Shown: positions 50,653-61,500, counted from the stretch's first letter. The stretch is 64,000 nucleotides of DNA from RGIG3013 sp045538935 (GCA_045538935.1 JAZQEI010000004.1:9613-73612), one strand, 5' to 3'. The notes: generated from the letters alone by a model not told the origin. Translations and numbers: made by a program.

Positions 50653-51960
50653 ATGGCTAACAAATTGGTCAGTGTTTGTATTAACGCATACAATGCGGAA
50701 AAGTTTATTTTAAAAACTGTAGAATCTGTTTTAAACCAAACATATAAAAATTTGCAGGTAATTATTGTTGATGACTGTTCTACAGATAACACCTACGACC
50801 TTGTTAAATCAATAAGCGATGATCGCGTTGAGATATATAAGACGGCACTTAACGGGCATATGTCGTTTGCATGCAATGAGGCGTTAAGGCACGTTAAGGG
50901 CGATTATGTTGCGCATCTTGATGCCGATGATTTATGGGTGGAAAACAAGATAGAAAAGCAGGTTGCTTTTTTAGAACAAAATCCCGAGTATGCTGCTTGC
51001 TTTACCTATGCCGAGATAATAGATGAAAACGGCGATGTTTGTGATGAAAGTTACGACGATTTTAGGAAATTATTTGTCTTTGAAAATCGTTCGCGCGCAC
51101 AAATGTATAGGTTTTTATTTGATAATTCTAATAAACTTTGCCATTGTAGTGCTTTGGTAAAAACCGACATTGTTAAAAAAGTAGGCGCCTATGACAACAC
51201 AATACTATATCTTCAAGATTATGATTATTGGATGAGATTACTCACTATTTCATCAATATATATACTTCCTGAACGTCTTACTTTAGTTAGGCGCCATAGC
51301 ACTAACAATAGCAATATGAACGATGAAAAGTGGAGTGCGTACCGGAACGAATCAATAAGAATTATTTATAAGTCAATAAATCTTTGTCCCGACGATTTGT
51401 TCCTCGAAGCTTTTGCTGATAAGCTTAAAATACAAGGTCTGCATACCAATGAGGAAGTCGAGTTAGAAAAGGCGTTGCTATTACTTGAAGGGTCACCTGT
51501 TTTTAAAGAAAATCCCGTTTTGGGCTTGTATAAATTCGCAGAACTTTTTAAAGAAGAAGATTATATAAAACTGGCAGAACAAAAGTTTGGATTTTCAACT
51601 AGAGATTTATATAAAATTCAGCAAAGTAAGTGCTATATCGATATTGGCGAGTATAAGCATTTGGTAGGTACTGTTAATAATTTAGATTCACAACTTAATA
51701 TAGAAAAGAATCTCAATAAACAAACAACCGAAGAACTAGAACGCTGTAAAAAATATATAAATGATTTAGAGGTGGTTAGAGATTCTAGCAATTCGCATAT
51801 TAGTAATCTTGAAAACTATATAAAACAGCTTGAAGGTTACGTGCGCGAGTTAGAAAACCGCGTCAATCTTCTTAATGACAATATAAATGAGATCACAAAT
51901 AGCTTTTTTTGGAAAATTACCAAACCTTTTAGAAAAATCAAATCTTTATTTAACAAATAA
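50653..51960 (+). CDS. Family 2 glycosyltransferase with C-terminal coiled coil
   Basis: A 435-residue cytosolic or membrane-associated glycosyltransferase. The GT2 (GT-A) domain spans about 1-230: VSVCINAYNAEKFILKTVES, the nucleotide-binding IIVDDCSTD and the DxD in HLDADD. A helical middle follows, then a coiled coil (about 345-415, rich in Leu, Asn, Glu heptads) and a basic SFFWKITKPFRKIKSLF tail, common on cell-surface polysaccharide transferases. Donor and acceptor unknown. Own promoter; faces the DUF2142/glycosyltransferase operon across a bidirectional terminator. Confidence 0.88.
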   Translation: MANKLVSVCINAYNAEKFILKTVESVLNQTYKNLQVIIVDDCSTDNTYDLVKSISDDRVEIYKTALNGHMSFACNEALRHVKGDYVAHLDADDLWVENKIEKQVAFLEQNPEYAACFTYAEIIDENGDVCDESYDDFRKLFVFENRSRAQMYRFLFDNSNKLCHCSALVKTDIVKKVGAYDNTILYLQDYDYWMRLLTISSIYILPERLTLVRRHSTNNSNMNDEKWSAYRNESIRIIYKSINLCPDDLFLEAFADKLKIQGLHTNEEVELEKALLLLEGSPVFKENPVLGLYKFAELFKEEDYIKLAEQKFGFSTRDLYKIQQSKCYIDIGEYKHLVGTVNNLDSQLNIEKNLNKQTTEELERCKKYINDLEVVRDSSNSHISNLENYIKQLEGYVRELENRVNLLNDNINEITNSFFWKITKPFRKIKSLFNK

Positions 51961-52000
51961 AAACAAGCCTCAAACTGTTACGTTTGAGGCTTGTTTTTTA
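51958..52000. terminator. Bidirectional terminator between convergent genes
   Basis: AACAAGCCTCAAAC, loop TGTTA, GTTTGAGGCTTGTTTTTT; A-rich on the left. It serves both neighbouring genes. Confidence 0.88.
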
Positions 52001-54028
52001 TATCCAATATCGGTTTAACAAAACTACAGCAATATATATAAACACCGTTAAATGATAACCGCACAAATATGTTACGTGGTTAATGCCTTGAATACTCTTT
52101 GATATTTTCGGGAAGTACCATGGCACAAGAAGTAGGGGTAAGATGGGAAGAAAGTATCTGCCTTGTATTCCGCCAATTAGAGGGATGTCTATTATATATT
52201 TTGAAATATCGGCAACAGAAATTATCTCGGAGTCTATGCCGTTAGCCGCAAGGGTCCATGTAAACATAGAAAGAATAGTAATAATCGACATACCAAAGAA
52301 TACAATAACCATTATTACAATATCAAACTTATTAAAAGGATTTTTTTCTAATGGTTTGTGTCCTTTATTGTGAAAATCAAAAAGGCTGAAGAATAGCAAG
52401 TTTGCAATAACAAAAACAGAAAAAATTAATGCTACGGGTGTATCAAACCAACCGAGATCGCCTGTGATTTGTATCAGCCAACCAGAAGAATATTGTATGA
52501 TAGTATTTAAAATTAATTTGCTTGATGCCTTTATGTTTAGGAATGTAGCAATTAGTATTTTTCCGTAACTGATTTTTGGTAAAACTTTTATTCCAAATAT
52601 AATAGCGGCAATTACACACAACAGCGCAGCCGACAAAAATAGCCACTTGTGTTTTTTAATGAAATCTCCGGTAAGTCTAAACAAATAAAAGTTAAAGTCG
52701 ATTTTTGATATGGGAATAGTTAATATTAAAACTACTACTAACGCATATGGTATTTTTGTTACGGCAATAACAAAAACTAACGATAACATTATTGCTAAAT
52801 CTAAAAGGGTGAATTTGTCTTTGCTGAATTTAACGTATAATACATAAGCGAAAAACAAAAAATATGTCGAAAGCAAGAACGAATCGTATGATAACGACGG
52901 AAACTCTTGCAGACAGATAGGTAAAAGTAAAATTGCCGTCATTAATTCTTTTTTTATTGGTATTATTTTAATAGTCCAATACCCAAAGATTGCATATGAT
53001 AACACGGCAAAAATTTCTGATACACTTAGTACCGCCCAAAGCGGAAGCCTCAAAAGCGAGGTTAAAACAACACCAATAGCTTGCGGTAAATGTCTTAAAA
53101 CCAAAACAGATGGCAAAGTAAACCGACTTGGCAATTGCGATATGGTATTCATATTAAAATATGTTAATAAGTTTACTTTTTGATCAAAGTTTCTTGTTAT
53201 GCGTGCGGTATCGGCAAAATCGCCTATAGCATTTATATCAATATCCCAGTTTAATTCTTCGTAAATTAACAAAAGGTGCGTTAATTCGTCGGGAACCTGA
53301 TATATTGGCATTAAAAAAGCAAAAATAAAACCAGAAATAATAGCGGTGAAAAAGAAGACTTTTTCACAATTGAATTTATTTTTGAAAAGTTTTTGGTCGC
53401 ATCTGCTTTTAATAATAAAATATACTATAAGCCAAATACCAACAGATACAAGAGTACCTGTAATTATATCTAAAACAAGCTGCTTTTTTAATGCGAGAAT
53501 ATCGGCTGTATCGTTTATCTTTATTGAAGAAATACTAACTATTTCAGGGTTTACTATTTGTGAACCGCCGTATGCATCGTATCTTGAATAAATTTCGATT
53601 TCTTCGGCCGAAGAAACACCAATTTTATGCAGTGATGTATATCCGCGTATGCCGGTGTTAGATATACCAAACGATTCGGTTTTGTTGTTTTCTAAAATAC
53701 GTAACGAAATGTCGCCTGTGCTTGTTTTTTGGTCATCGAATTGAATGGATATAGAAACAATTTTTTTCGGTATGTTTTCCAAAAACAACGAATAATCATG
53801 AGATACGGCCCCTACACCGTTGGGCTCACTAACAACAATATTCTGATTAGATTTTATATATTCGCTGTCAAAAGTTTTTGATTCGCTTTGTGAGAACAAA
53901 AGGGAAGTGGTTTTTCCAAAAGAAAACAAATCGAAATTTCCCATTGACACATAAGTAACCAGTATATAAAGTGTTACGATAAAAGCTAGAGTTAATGCTA
54001 GTATCTTTTTTATATTAGCTTTTTGCAC
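51998..54028 (-). CDS. DUF2142 family membrane protein 2
   Basis: A 676-residue polytopic protein with the same plan as the one at 46896: an N-terminal helix, a beta-rich extracytoplasmic part (about 35-185), and about 11 helices. MPIYQVPDELTHLLLIYEE and QGRYFLPILPLLLVP are the DUF2142 landmarks. Starts with GTG at 54028 behind AGGTG, overlapping the end of the upstream glycosyltransferase by 14 bases. Probably acts on a lipid-linked glycan made by the two glycosyltransferases in its operon. Confidence 0.82.
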   Translation of the reverse strand: MQKANIKKILALTLAFIVTLYILVTYVSMGNFDLFSFGKTTSLLFSQSESKTFDSEYIKSNQNIVVSEPNGVGAVSHDYSLFLENIPKKIVSISIQFDDQKTSTGDISLRILENNKTESFGISNTGIRGYTSLHKIGVSSAEEIEIYSRYDAYGGSQIVNPEIVSISSIKINDTADILALKKQLVLDIITGTLVSVGIWLIVYFIIKSRCDQKLFKNKFNCEKVFFFTAIISGFIFAFLMPIYQVPDELTHLLLIYEELNWDIDINAIGDFADTARITRNFDQKVNLLTYFNMNTISQLPSRFTLPSVLVLRHLPQAIGVVLTSLLRLPLWAVLSVSEIFAVLSYAIFGYWTIKIIPIKKELMTAILLLPICLQEFPSLSYDSFLLSTYFLFFAYVLYVKFSKDKFTLLDLAIMLSLVFVIAVTKIPYALVVVLILTIPISKIDFNFYLFRLTGDFIKKHKWLFLSAALLCVIAAIIFGIKVLPKISYGKILIATFLNIKASSKLILNTIIQYSSGWLIQITGDLGWFDTPVALIFSVFVIANLLFFSLFDFHNKGHKPLEKNPFNKFDIVIMVIVFFGMSIITILSMFTWTLAANGIDSEIISVADISKYIIDIPLIGGIQGRYFLPILPLLLVPWYFPKISKSIQGINHVTYLCGYHLTVFIYIAVVLLNRYWI

Positions 54029-54872
54029 CTTTTACACCTCGTTTGTAATCAATATAGCCTCTAAACATTGCCCAAAGCTTTTTAAGTTTTTGCTTTTCAC
54101 AAATTAAAATTCCTTTTACTTCGTTTTTGGTGCATCTTCTTTCGGCATAGCAATAATCGGGATGTCTGTCTTCGTACATATCGCAAAAATAATGTCTGTT
54201 TCTTACAATATAATAACGTCTCATGGGACTGTGATTTGATCCACAGTATGTTTTTCCGCGGAATTTTTTAAATACAACATCGCCTAAATTGTGTTTGAGC
54301 TCTACCTGTGGTAAACGCCATATATCATATCCGTGGTCACGAAGATTAAGACAATAATCAAAATCTACCGCATCTATAAACATCCAATCCTTAAAACCGC
54401 CTATTTGTGAATATGCTTTAAGGTTTATTATGTTTCCGGATGTCATTACAACAGCAGGGCTGTCTATTTGTTCTAATTTTTCGTCTTGGTTGGTGATCAT
54501 TCTGTGAAAAGGCGTAATAAGGCCGATTTTTTCATAAGGATACTGACAATTCTCGGTTTGTTTGCACTGAACAAGAAAATCTTTCATTTTTTCTACGCCG
54601 TCGTCGCTAAAGGAACTATCTTGATCCATAGTGAGCAACCAATCGTAACCGTCATCTATTGCATGCTTAGCGCCTCTGTTTAGGGCATAAGCTATTCCTA
54701 GGTTTTTGTTGTTGGGTAAATAAACAATTTTTTCGTTATTAAGCTTTTCACTGTGGTTAACGCAAGAATTGTCAACCGCATAAACCACATCGACATAATC
54801 AATATACGACTTAATATTTTCAAAAATTTTGTCGTCTGGATTATATAGTACTACGACGGCTGCTAATTTCAT
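54015..54872 (-). CDS. Family 2 glycosyltransferase (rhamnosyltransferase-like)
   Basis: A 285-residue GT2 enzyme with the rhamnosyltransferase-type order: AAVVVLYNPDD, YAVDNSC, PNNKNLGIAYALNRG, LTMDQDSSF with the DxD motif, and FIDAVDFDYCLNLRDHGY. The C-terminal region MRRYYIVRNRHYF is typical. ATG at 54872 behind AAGGGG, 12 bases after the large glycosyltransferase stop. Second gene of a three-gene operon. Likely adds a deoxy sugar to a surface polysaccharide; the donor is unproven. Confidence 0.88.
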   Translation of the reverse strand: MKLAAVVVLYNPDDKIFENIKSYIDYVDVVYAVDNSCVNHSEKLNNEKIVYLPNNKNLGIAYALNRGAKHAIDDGYDWLLTMDQDSSFSDDGVEKMKDFLVQCKQTENCQYPYEKIGLITPFHRMITNQDEKLEQIDSPAVVMTSGNIINLKAYSQIGGFKDWMFIDAVDFDYCLNLRDHGYDIWRLPQVELKHNLGDVVFKKFRGKTYCGSNHSPMRRYYIVRNRHYFCDMYEDRHPDYCYAERRCTKNEVKGILICEKQKLKKLWAMFRGYIDYKRGVKGAKS

Positions 54873-54884
54873 ATTTTTCCCCTT

Positions 54885-57113
54885 TTATCGTCCTAAAATT
54901 CTTTTTATTAATCTAAAAGTACTTTTTAACGGGCGCGATATAATTTTTGGTACCCTAATTTTGTTTACAATGCGCCATTTAGCCGAACTTAGAATCTCAT
55001 TAAGCATGTTTTGGGCATCGCTATTGTTAACTATAAATGAGCCGGAAAGGTCGCTTTCTTGCTTTATAATATATCGCAAGGCCTCGTAATCGACCGTTTT
55101 AGATTGGCTCAAGTTGTAAATTGTTTTGTATTCTTGTGACATTTCTAAAACAGATTTAAAATTATAATCCTTAACGCAAGCAACGGCTCTGTTATAATCC
55201 TCGGTATTATTTTTGATTTTTACTAACAGTTTGCTTATATCGTTTTCGTTAGAGCCTTTTGGCAAAATCCAACCAAGATTATATTTTTTAACCCGTTCTG
55301 CTCCCGCGCCTAAATCAAGCGAAATTACCGGTATACCTGCAGATACAGCCTCATTGGTGGTGTAAGAATATGTTTCGGGCCAAATTTGCAAGAAACAAAT
55401 AACATTGATTTTATTTTCCCAGAGTAGTTTACTTAAATTATCTCTTTCATAGGGGCCGTGGAAAATATAGTTAGAAGTATTTTGCTCTAAATCCGGATAT
55501 TCGCTTTTACCGAACACATGAAATTCAATATCTTTGTCAATATTGCTTTTTACAAGCTTTCTAATTATCTCTCCGCCTTTGTGAAGGCATATAACACCAA
55601 TAAATGCTACCCTTAGCTTATCGTCTACCGAGTAAGATAGGTCGGTTTTGTTGTTGTTAACTCCATGTTCTATAGCGGTAATATCAATATCGCTATATAC
55701 TGCTTGTAGTCTTTCTTTTGTATCTTCGGACGGAACAATAACGGTATCAATTTGTTTTAAAAAGTTATGCCAGTCAGCTTGCCATTCTTTTACTATATTA
55801 TTAGATGCACGGTTGGTAGAAATAAGACATTTTTCACAGTCCTTAGATTCTAGGTCGCCGCAATATTTTTTGTTGCAATAAAGCATTGTTATTGACGGAC
55901 ACAAAGAATAATAATCGTGAAGCGTAATAATAGAGTTAATGTTATATTTTTGGGTAACAAAGGCAATGTCAAAATAATGTCCAATCATATGGTGAATATG
56001 CACCGAGTCAATGGCATATGCGCGAACAATATAATCTAACATTTGGCCATATTCTTTGTTAAAACGGTTGTATCTTGAAGTCTGCTGTATTTTAAACGGC
56101 ATAGTAGTTCTTAAAACTTCATCACCGAAATGCGATTCTAAAATATAACCGCTAGCGGTGGGGAACAAAACGTGAAAATTCATCTCGTTAATAAGAGACG
56201 ACATAATATCCCTAACATGTACAGTGGTTCCGCCTAGAGTATTATCCCACTCGTGAATAATAAGAAGAACGTTTTTCTTATTTCTTAACTTTAGGTTGTA
56301 TTTTATGTTTTTACAAATATGTCCTAGCGGATAAGAACGGCACCAAGCGTCTACATTGTAGCAATAAGACGGATATTTTTCTTTAAGTATTGCAAGGTGC
56401 TTTTCAATAACCTTTTCTCGCTCAGATGAGAAAGACTGACTTTCTAAATGATAAACAATTACATCGTCACACAAAAGGTTTTTATAGCCGTAATCTATAC
56501 ACCTATAAGAGAAATCATTTTCTTCGCCATAGCCTCTGCCAAAGCTTTTTTCATCAAAGAAACCTAGCTTAGAAAGCACCTCGCGGCGAATATACATACA
56601 AAAGCCGTGGGCGGTGGGAAGCTCAGGGTATTCGCGGTATGCGCATTTTGTTAGCATATCGTTATACTCGTCTATTGTTATATCTGTAGGAACTTCGTTT
56701 CGCATTAGTCCCTGCGGTACCGAAGCTAAAGTAGCATTGTTAGATAAAGCGGTAACTGTGCCAACTTTGGGCTCGGAGTACGCACAGTTTCTCATTTTGT
56801 TAAGCCAATCTTTGCCTACAATGGTGTCGCTGTTTAAAAGCAGCACATCGTTATCAGATAATTTCATGCCCACATTAACCGTGCCAACAAAACCTTTATT
56901 AACTTCATTCTCAACAACAATAATATTAAGTGAAGGGTTTTGAAGTTTTATTTGGTTTATATGTTCACTGATTCTGTTGTCTGGACTGCAGTCGTTTATT
57001 AAAATAAGCCTGTCCTGTTTTAAATTCGTGTTAGCAATAACCGAGTTTATACAGTTTACAGTAGCATCGTATGCATTATATATAGGGATAATAACGTCAC
57101 AAAAAATATTCAT
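54885..57113 (-). CDS. Two-domain glycosyltransferase (GT2 plus GT4)
   Basis: A 742-residue protein carrying two transferase modules. Residues 1-260 form a GT2 domain (DVIIPIYNAYDATVNCINSV, LINDCSPD, LLLNSDT as DxD, FGRGYGEENDFSYRC). Residues about 285-690 form a GT4 GT-B domain (LGGTTVHVRDIMSSL, HIHHMIGHYFD, VAFIGVICLHKGGE, EAVSAGIPVISLDLGAGAER). A basic tail ends RLIKRILGR. Such fusions add two successive sugars to a growing chain. First gene of the operon, with a promoter at 57147-57175. Confidence 0.9.
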   Translation of the reverse strand: MNIFCDVIIPIYNAYDATVNCINSVIANTNLKQDRLILINDCSPDNRISEHINQIKLQNPSLNIIVVENEVNKGFVGTVNVGMKLSDNDVLLLNSDTIVGKDWLNKMRNCAYSEPKVGTVTALSNNATLASVPQGLMRNEVPTDITIDEYNDMLTKCAYREYPELPTAHGFCMYIRREVLSKLGFFDEKSFGRGYGEENDFSYRCIDYGYKNLLCDDVIVYHLESQSFSSEREKVIEKHLAILKEKYPSYCYNVDAWCRSYPLGHICKNIKYNLKLRNKKNVLLIIHEWDNTLGGTTVHVRDIMSSLINEMNFHVLFPTASGYILESHFGDEVLRTTMPFKIQQTSRYNRFNKEYGQMLDYIVRAYAIDSVHIHHMIGHYFDIAFVTQKYNINSIITLHDYYSLCPSITMLYCNKKYCGDLESKDCEKCLISTNRASNNIVKEWQADWHNFLKQIDTVIVPSEDTKERLQAVYSDIDITAIEHGVNNNKTDLSYSVDDKLRVAFIGVICLHKGGEIIRKLVKSNIDKDIEFHVFGKSEYPDLEQNTSNYIFHGPYERDNLSKLLWENKINVICFLQIWPETYSYTTNEAVSAGIPVISLDLGAGAERVKKYNLGWILPKGSNENDISKLLVKIKNNTEDYNRAVACVKDYNFKSVLEMSQEYKTIYNLSQSKTVDYEALRYIIKQESDLSGSFIVNNSDAQNMLNEILSSAKWRIVNKIRVPKIISRPLKSTFRLIKRILGR

Positions 57114-57146
57114 ACTACACCAACTTAAAATATATAATCATAATTA

Positions 57147-57175
57147 ATTATAACATACAGCAATTGCTATGTAAA
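57147..57175 (-). promoter_or_regulatory. Promoter for the glycosyltransferase operon
   Basis: Minus strand: TTTACA (57175-57170), 17-nt spacer containing the palindrome AGCAATTGCT, TATAAT (57152-57147) preceded by TGT. Confidence 0.7.
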
Positions 57176-57216
57176 CTGTTTTTTGTTATTAGATGTTGCA
57201 TTATTGTTGAGTAAAA

Positions 57217-57500
57217 TTTTCTTTTACGTTATACTGCAAATATGACCACTGACAATACTGGGTAGGGCAATATTATGAATAAAGATATAAAAAGTACATA
57301 GATGAACACTTTCCAAAAATCGTAAGATTTAATCCTACCGGCGAGGCTAATCCGCATATTTGGCTGCCTATGCAGTACATAGTCTACAAGGGCCTTATTA
57401 ATTATGGATACCACAAAGATGCCAAACACCCATTACGACGCTCTTAAAATGCTTGGATAGATCTTTGGTGTGTATGTTTGCTTTTGTAATGAATTAGGTG
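57217..57500 (+). pseudogene. Remnant of an (alpha/alpha)6 glycoside hydrolase-like gene
   Basis: After stops, a frame open from 57283 to 57447 encodes a coherent fragment: RFNPTGEANPHIWLPMQYIV followed by YKGLINYGYHKDA. It resembles the C-terminal active-site wall of trehalase/GH63-type glycosidases (an I-W-x-P-x-x-Y-x-V-x-x-G-L-x-x-Y-G-Y pattern). The upstream codons in the same frame read YWVGQYYE with a stop at 57280. After a one-base shift near 57430 the reading HYDALKMLG continues the homology. No start or full domain remains. The rest of 57114-57547 is promoter, remnant and terminator. Confidence 0.45.
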
Positions 57501-57507
57501 CTTAAAC

Positions 57508-57547
57508 AAAAAAGGTTCGATAGAAAAGCTCTATCGAACCTTTTTTG
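57508..57547. terminator. Bidirectional terminator
   Basis: AAAAAAGGTTCGATAG, loop AAAAGCT, CTATCGAACCTTTTTT. It ends the AraC-like gene on the minus strand. Confidence 0.88.
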
Positions 57548-58288
57548 TTATTTTGGTTTATTTCTTTTTCTATATTGCAAAGGAGCAATACCGTATTCCT
57601 TTTTAAATAGCATAGAAAACTGCGCAGAGGTTGAAAAACCGCAACGGTATGAAATTTCGGTGCAACCGAGTGAACTTGCGAGCAGTAGCTCTTTAGCTGC
57701 TTCTAATCGTTTTTTTAGCACAAACCTTTGTGGTGAATCACCGGTTATGCTTTTAAACTTGTGCTGAAAATAATCGTAACTATAGCTTAACTGTTTTGCA
57801 AGGTCTTTAAAAACTAATTTGCTTCTAAAGTTTTCAGATAAGTAGTTAATTGTATAGTCAAAGTTTTTTGGCACCGACACGTTGGTCATTTGGTTTCTTA
57901 CGATTTGAATATACAGTTCGTTTAGCTTTGCGGTAATAACCTCGTTATATCCGTAAGACTGCTTATTGGTTTCATCCAAAATTGCGGTTGCAATTTTTAA
58001 AATTTCACCCGATTTATCTACTGCCATATCTGCAGAAAGCATTTTATCGCAAAAAAAGCCTAGGCATAGAACTTCACCGTCACATTCATGAATTTCGCTG
58101 TGTGCGGTAAATGGTGATATTATACTGTAATGATCTTTTTCGAAATGATATTCATTTTCACCAATTCGTGCAGTACCGCTACCCTCTATGTAATATACAA
58201 ATTCATAAAACCTGTGTATGTGGTCGTAAATAATATTTGTTTCGTTAGTTGGCGATTTCCACGCTAATTCTAATCGTAAAATTGCCAT
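57548..58288 (-). CDS. AraC family transcriptional regulator 2
   Basis: A 246-residue regulator with an N-terminal cupin sensing domain (FYEFVYYIEGSGTARIGENE, DHYSIISPFTAHSE) and two C-terminal helix-turn-helix units (FKDLAKQLSYSYDYFQHKFK, CTEISYRCGFSTSAQFSMLF), ending YGIAPLQYRKR. The ATG at 58288 lies behind GGTGG; a GTG at 58300 opens the frame. It is divergent from the giant secreted protein, and a direct repeat occurs both in its own promoter and upstream of that gene, so it likely activates the secreted protein and controls itself. Confidence 0.87.
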   Translation of the reverse strand: MAILRLELAWKSPTNETNIIYDHIHRFYEFVYYIEGSGTARIGENEYHFEKDHYSIISPFTAHSEIHECDGEVLCLGFFCDKMLSADMAVDKSGEILKIATAILDETNKQSYGYNEVITAKLNELYIQIVRNQMTNVSVPKNFDYTINYLSENFRSKLVFKDLAKQLSYSYDYFQHKFKSITGDSPQRFVLKKRLEAAKELLLASSLGCTEISYRCGFSTSAQFSMLFKKEYGIAPLQYRKRNKPK

Positions 58289-58320
58289 AGCATATTCCAC
58301 CGACCTTTCTTTGTAAACAA

Positions 58321-58348
58321 ATTATAGCATATTATTTTGCTCTTTCAA
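58321..58348 (-). promoter_or_regulatory. Promoter for AraC regulator 2
   Basis: Minus strand: TTGAAA (58348-58343), 16-nt spacer, TATAAT (58326-58321). Confidence 0.55.
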
Positions 58349-58487
58349 TACCAAAAAGCCAATTAGTATAAAAAAATGACCAAATTATTATATAATATGT
58401 TTAAAGCAGACTATTATAATACAGTTAGAAAAATTTTGTATTTTTGCCTAAAATAAGTAAATTTTGGGTCTTTCAATGCAAAAAACT
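58341..58487. promoter_or_regulatory. Direct-repeat candidate operators in the divergent region
   Basis: TCTTTCAATACCAAAAAGC (58341-58359) and TCTTTCAATGCAAAAAACT (58469-58487) share TCTTTCAAT, C and AAAAA in the same orientation, 128 bp apart. The first overlaps the -35 of the regulator promoter; the second lies 77 bp before the giant gene. No good sigma-A promoter for the giant gene is evident in the interval. Confidence 0.4.
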
Positions 58488-58564
58488 TAGTTATTTAATA
58501 CATAAATTTTCAAATAAATTGAGAATTTTGCATTGAGTACGGAATATTAAGGAGGAACGATTTT

Positions 58565-61500
58565 ATGAAAAAACGCTTACTGTCAGTTTTCCTTGTTGTA
58601 TGTTTGATTTTAACGTCTGTTTATACGGGCGTTATAACTGCATTTGCAACCACAGGGGAAATAGAAAAATTTTACAGCCCCACAATTGAAACTAATACGG
58701 GCGATATGAACATTATCCCGTATAACAACTCGGGCTTTACCGTTGATTTAGCGGCAGCGTTTTGCGCTAACCAAATGCTTATAGATATGAATCACGACGG
58801 TATACTCGACCTTGTTATAGGTACAGGTTCGTCGTCTTACGATGGTCACTATGTTTTTTACGGCAAAGGGGGCAACCAAGACCCAAATAGTGAAAACTAT
58901 ATGGTGTTTGAGGCCGCACAGAAAATAAGTGATCAAAATCTTGCTTTTGGTTATCCGTCTTATATATATGATGAGAACGGTAATATTACAGATACCTGGC
59001 TTGTTGGCGGTTGGGGAGAAGCCTATACCGATTTTGACAGTTCGGACCCTTATGCTAACAAGATTCAGCTTGGTATGGGTAATTACATAATGAACGTAGA
59101 CGGCTATGACTGGACAGGTAGGGAATACTGCCGTCAGTACCTTTATGCCGACTATGACGGCGACGGCGTTAATGATATGCTTCTAGGCCTTGGCGCCCTT
59201 GAAAGAAGTTTTAAAATAAATCAGTATGATGAAAACGGCGTGTGGGATAACGGTGTTCCGCAGCTTCACGGTTGGGTCTTCTATGCTAAAAATAACGGCA
59301 CAAACGAAAAGCCCGCTTTTGCCGAAACCCAAGTTGTTCGTTCGTACGATAGCTTAGAGGCATACAATAACGGTGACGAGGGCAAAGCCATTGACGTATT
59401 TGGTATTGTAAGCCCTAATTTTGCCGATTTTGATAACGACGGCGACTGGGATTTAATCTGCGGAAGCTTTACCAGTGAAGTTACATATTATCAGAATGTC
59501 GGCACAAGACAAAACCCCGTATATCTTCACGGCGTAGATGTTATGGGTGTTGACAAAGACGGCAACGTTATACCATTTGATTACAAGGGTCAGCAAACCC
59601 GTATTATAAATTATGATTTTAATAAAGACGGCACAAACGATATAATCATTTCCGAAGAAGACGGAAGAATCTCGCTTTATGTATGGGTTGGAATGTCTCA
59701 AGACGGCACAACTCCGTTATTCCGTAATGACGGTCCTTTCCAGACCCCCGCTGAAACTTCTTCTGTTACTGCAGGCTTCGGTAGCGGTATGGCAAGTATT
59801 GACTGGGATAATGACGGTGACGAAGATATTATTCAAGGTGACTCTTACGGTCGTGTTTGGCTTATTAAAAACGTAACATTAGAAAAATATTTAGAAAAAC
59901 ACGGTTTAACAGAGGTAGATGCTACCACTATAGATTTATCTAATCCGTCATGGGTAAAGCCTGTTTTAATGAAAAATTCTGACGGTGAAATTATAAGACC
60001 GTTGCCCGTCGGTCCGTTCCAAGGTCCTATGGAATGTAACTACGGTTATGTTTCTGTTGATGTTGCCGACTGGGATGGCGACGGCAATTTAGACCTAATG
60101 CTTAACGATGCCGAAGGTAGAGTAACCTGGTATAACGGCTTTGGTGACGGCTCTGATACAGTAGGTGAGTGTCACGATGTTGAGGTTGAGTGGACTAACG
60201 GTGTAAAATATCCGGTTGATAACTGGTTTGCACCGTCGGGTAACGAGCTCATTGTTTACTGGCGTATGTCACCTGTTATGATAGATTTAAACGAAGACGG
60301 TCTTATGGACCTTGTAACAGGCGACCACGAAGCATATTTGGCATATTATGAGCGCTATGAAGAAGATGGCGTTTTAAAGCTAAAAGAAGGCAATCGCGAA
60401 ATCTTCGGCAATATATCTATTACCGCATCAGATTATGCTAATCGCGGCAGAAAGAACTATTGCTTTACCGACTGGGACAACGATGGCGATTTAGACTTTA
60501 TGATGTACGGCGGCGCAAACGTTTGCTATTATAAAAACGTTGCTACCGAAGAAGGTACTTTCAAGTTTAAAAAGGCGGGCACCCCCCACAACCGCAAAAT
60601 TATTGCCCACGTAGTTGGCCCTGCAGTTTGCGACTGGAACCAAGACGGCATAGACGATTTAATTATGTGTGACGAGTCGGGTCATATCTTCTACCTTAAA
60701 AACAACTGCAATTGGGTTGATGAGAGCGGATACAAGAATACCGATACCAATCAAAACCTTGTAGCAGCTTGGGATTTTGAGGGCGAAGGCGATGATGTTT
60801 ATGCCGACAAAGCCCCCGCAGGCTCTGTGGCAGATACACTAAACACTGCTAATTCTGAAAATGTAACTATACAAAATGGTATTGCATCAATTACCAATAT
60901 CGGTGCACTTTATGCCAATGCATCGGCAGATATAAACCAGACCGGCGAAATGACCATATTTATGCGTGCCAAGTTTAATTCTCTTGGCGGCGTTACTTGC
61001 CTTGTAGATAAAGAGGGCGTATTTGAAAATTATTACTGGGCAGGACAACTAACCTCTGAATACGTAACAAGCGATAATGTAAACAGTGTTTACGATACCG
61101 CCTATACCCCTGAAAACGGAATTTGGCGTGATATTGCTTTAGTAGTAAAACGCAATTCTCACGGTAAACTCGATGTTAAGGCTTATGCCGCTGCGTCGAG
61201 CGACATACAGGGTGGTAGCGACTTTAAGGTTCTCTACGACGAGCACACTGATTTTGATGCGCTAAACCTTAACAACAACGCTCTTTACATAGGTACACGC
61301 TCACAGCTTTACACTTCTCCTGCAACAAGAGAGTTTGAGTTTGTTCAGGTTTACAGTACTGCATTATCGGCAGAGCAACTTGCTGATTTAAGTGCAAAGG
61401 AAAGATTGAGCGATGCTATTGCCGATGCTGAGCTTATCACAGACAGCAGTATTTATACCAATGATTCATATGCAGCATTCTCTGCAGCTCTAACATATGC

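Noticed and set aside
57229..57429. 66-codon minus-strand frame in the gap before AraC 2
   Set aside because: The opposite strand shows a glycosidase-like remnant; this frame has no recognisable protein features, although it contains one hydrophobic run.
58327..58342. GAGCAA inside the AraC 2 promoter spacer, resembling the AraC 1 operator half-site
   Set aside because: Only one half-site matches and the second GTGCAA half is missing at the 10-bp spacing, so cross-regulation is not supported.
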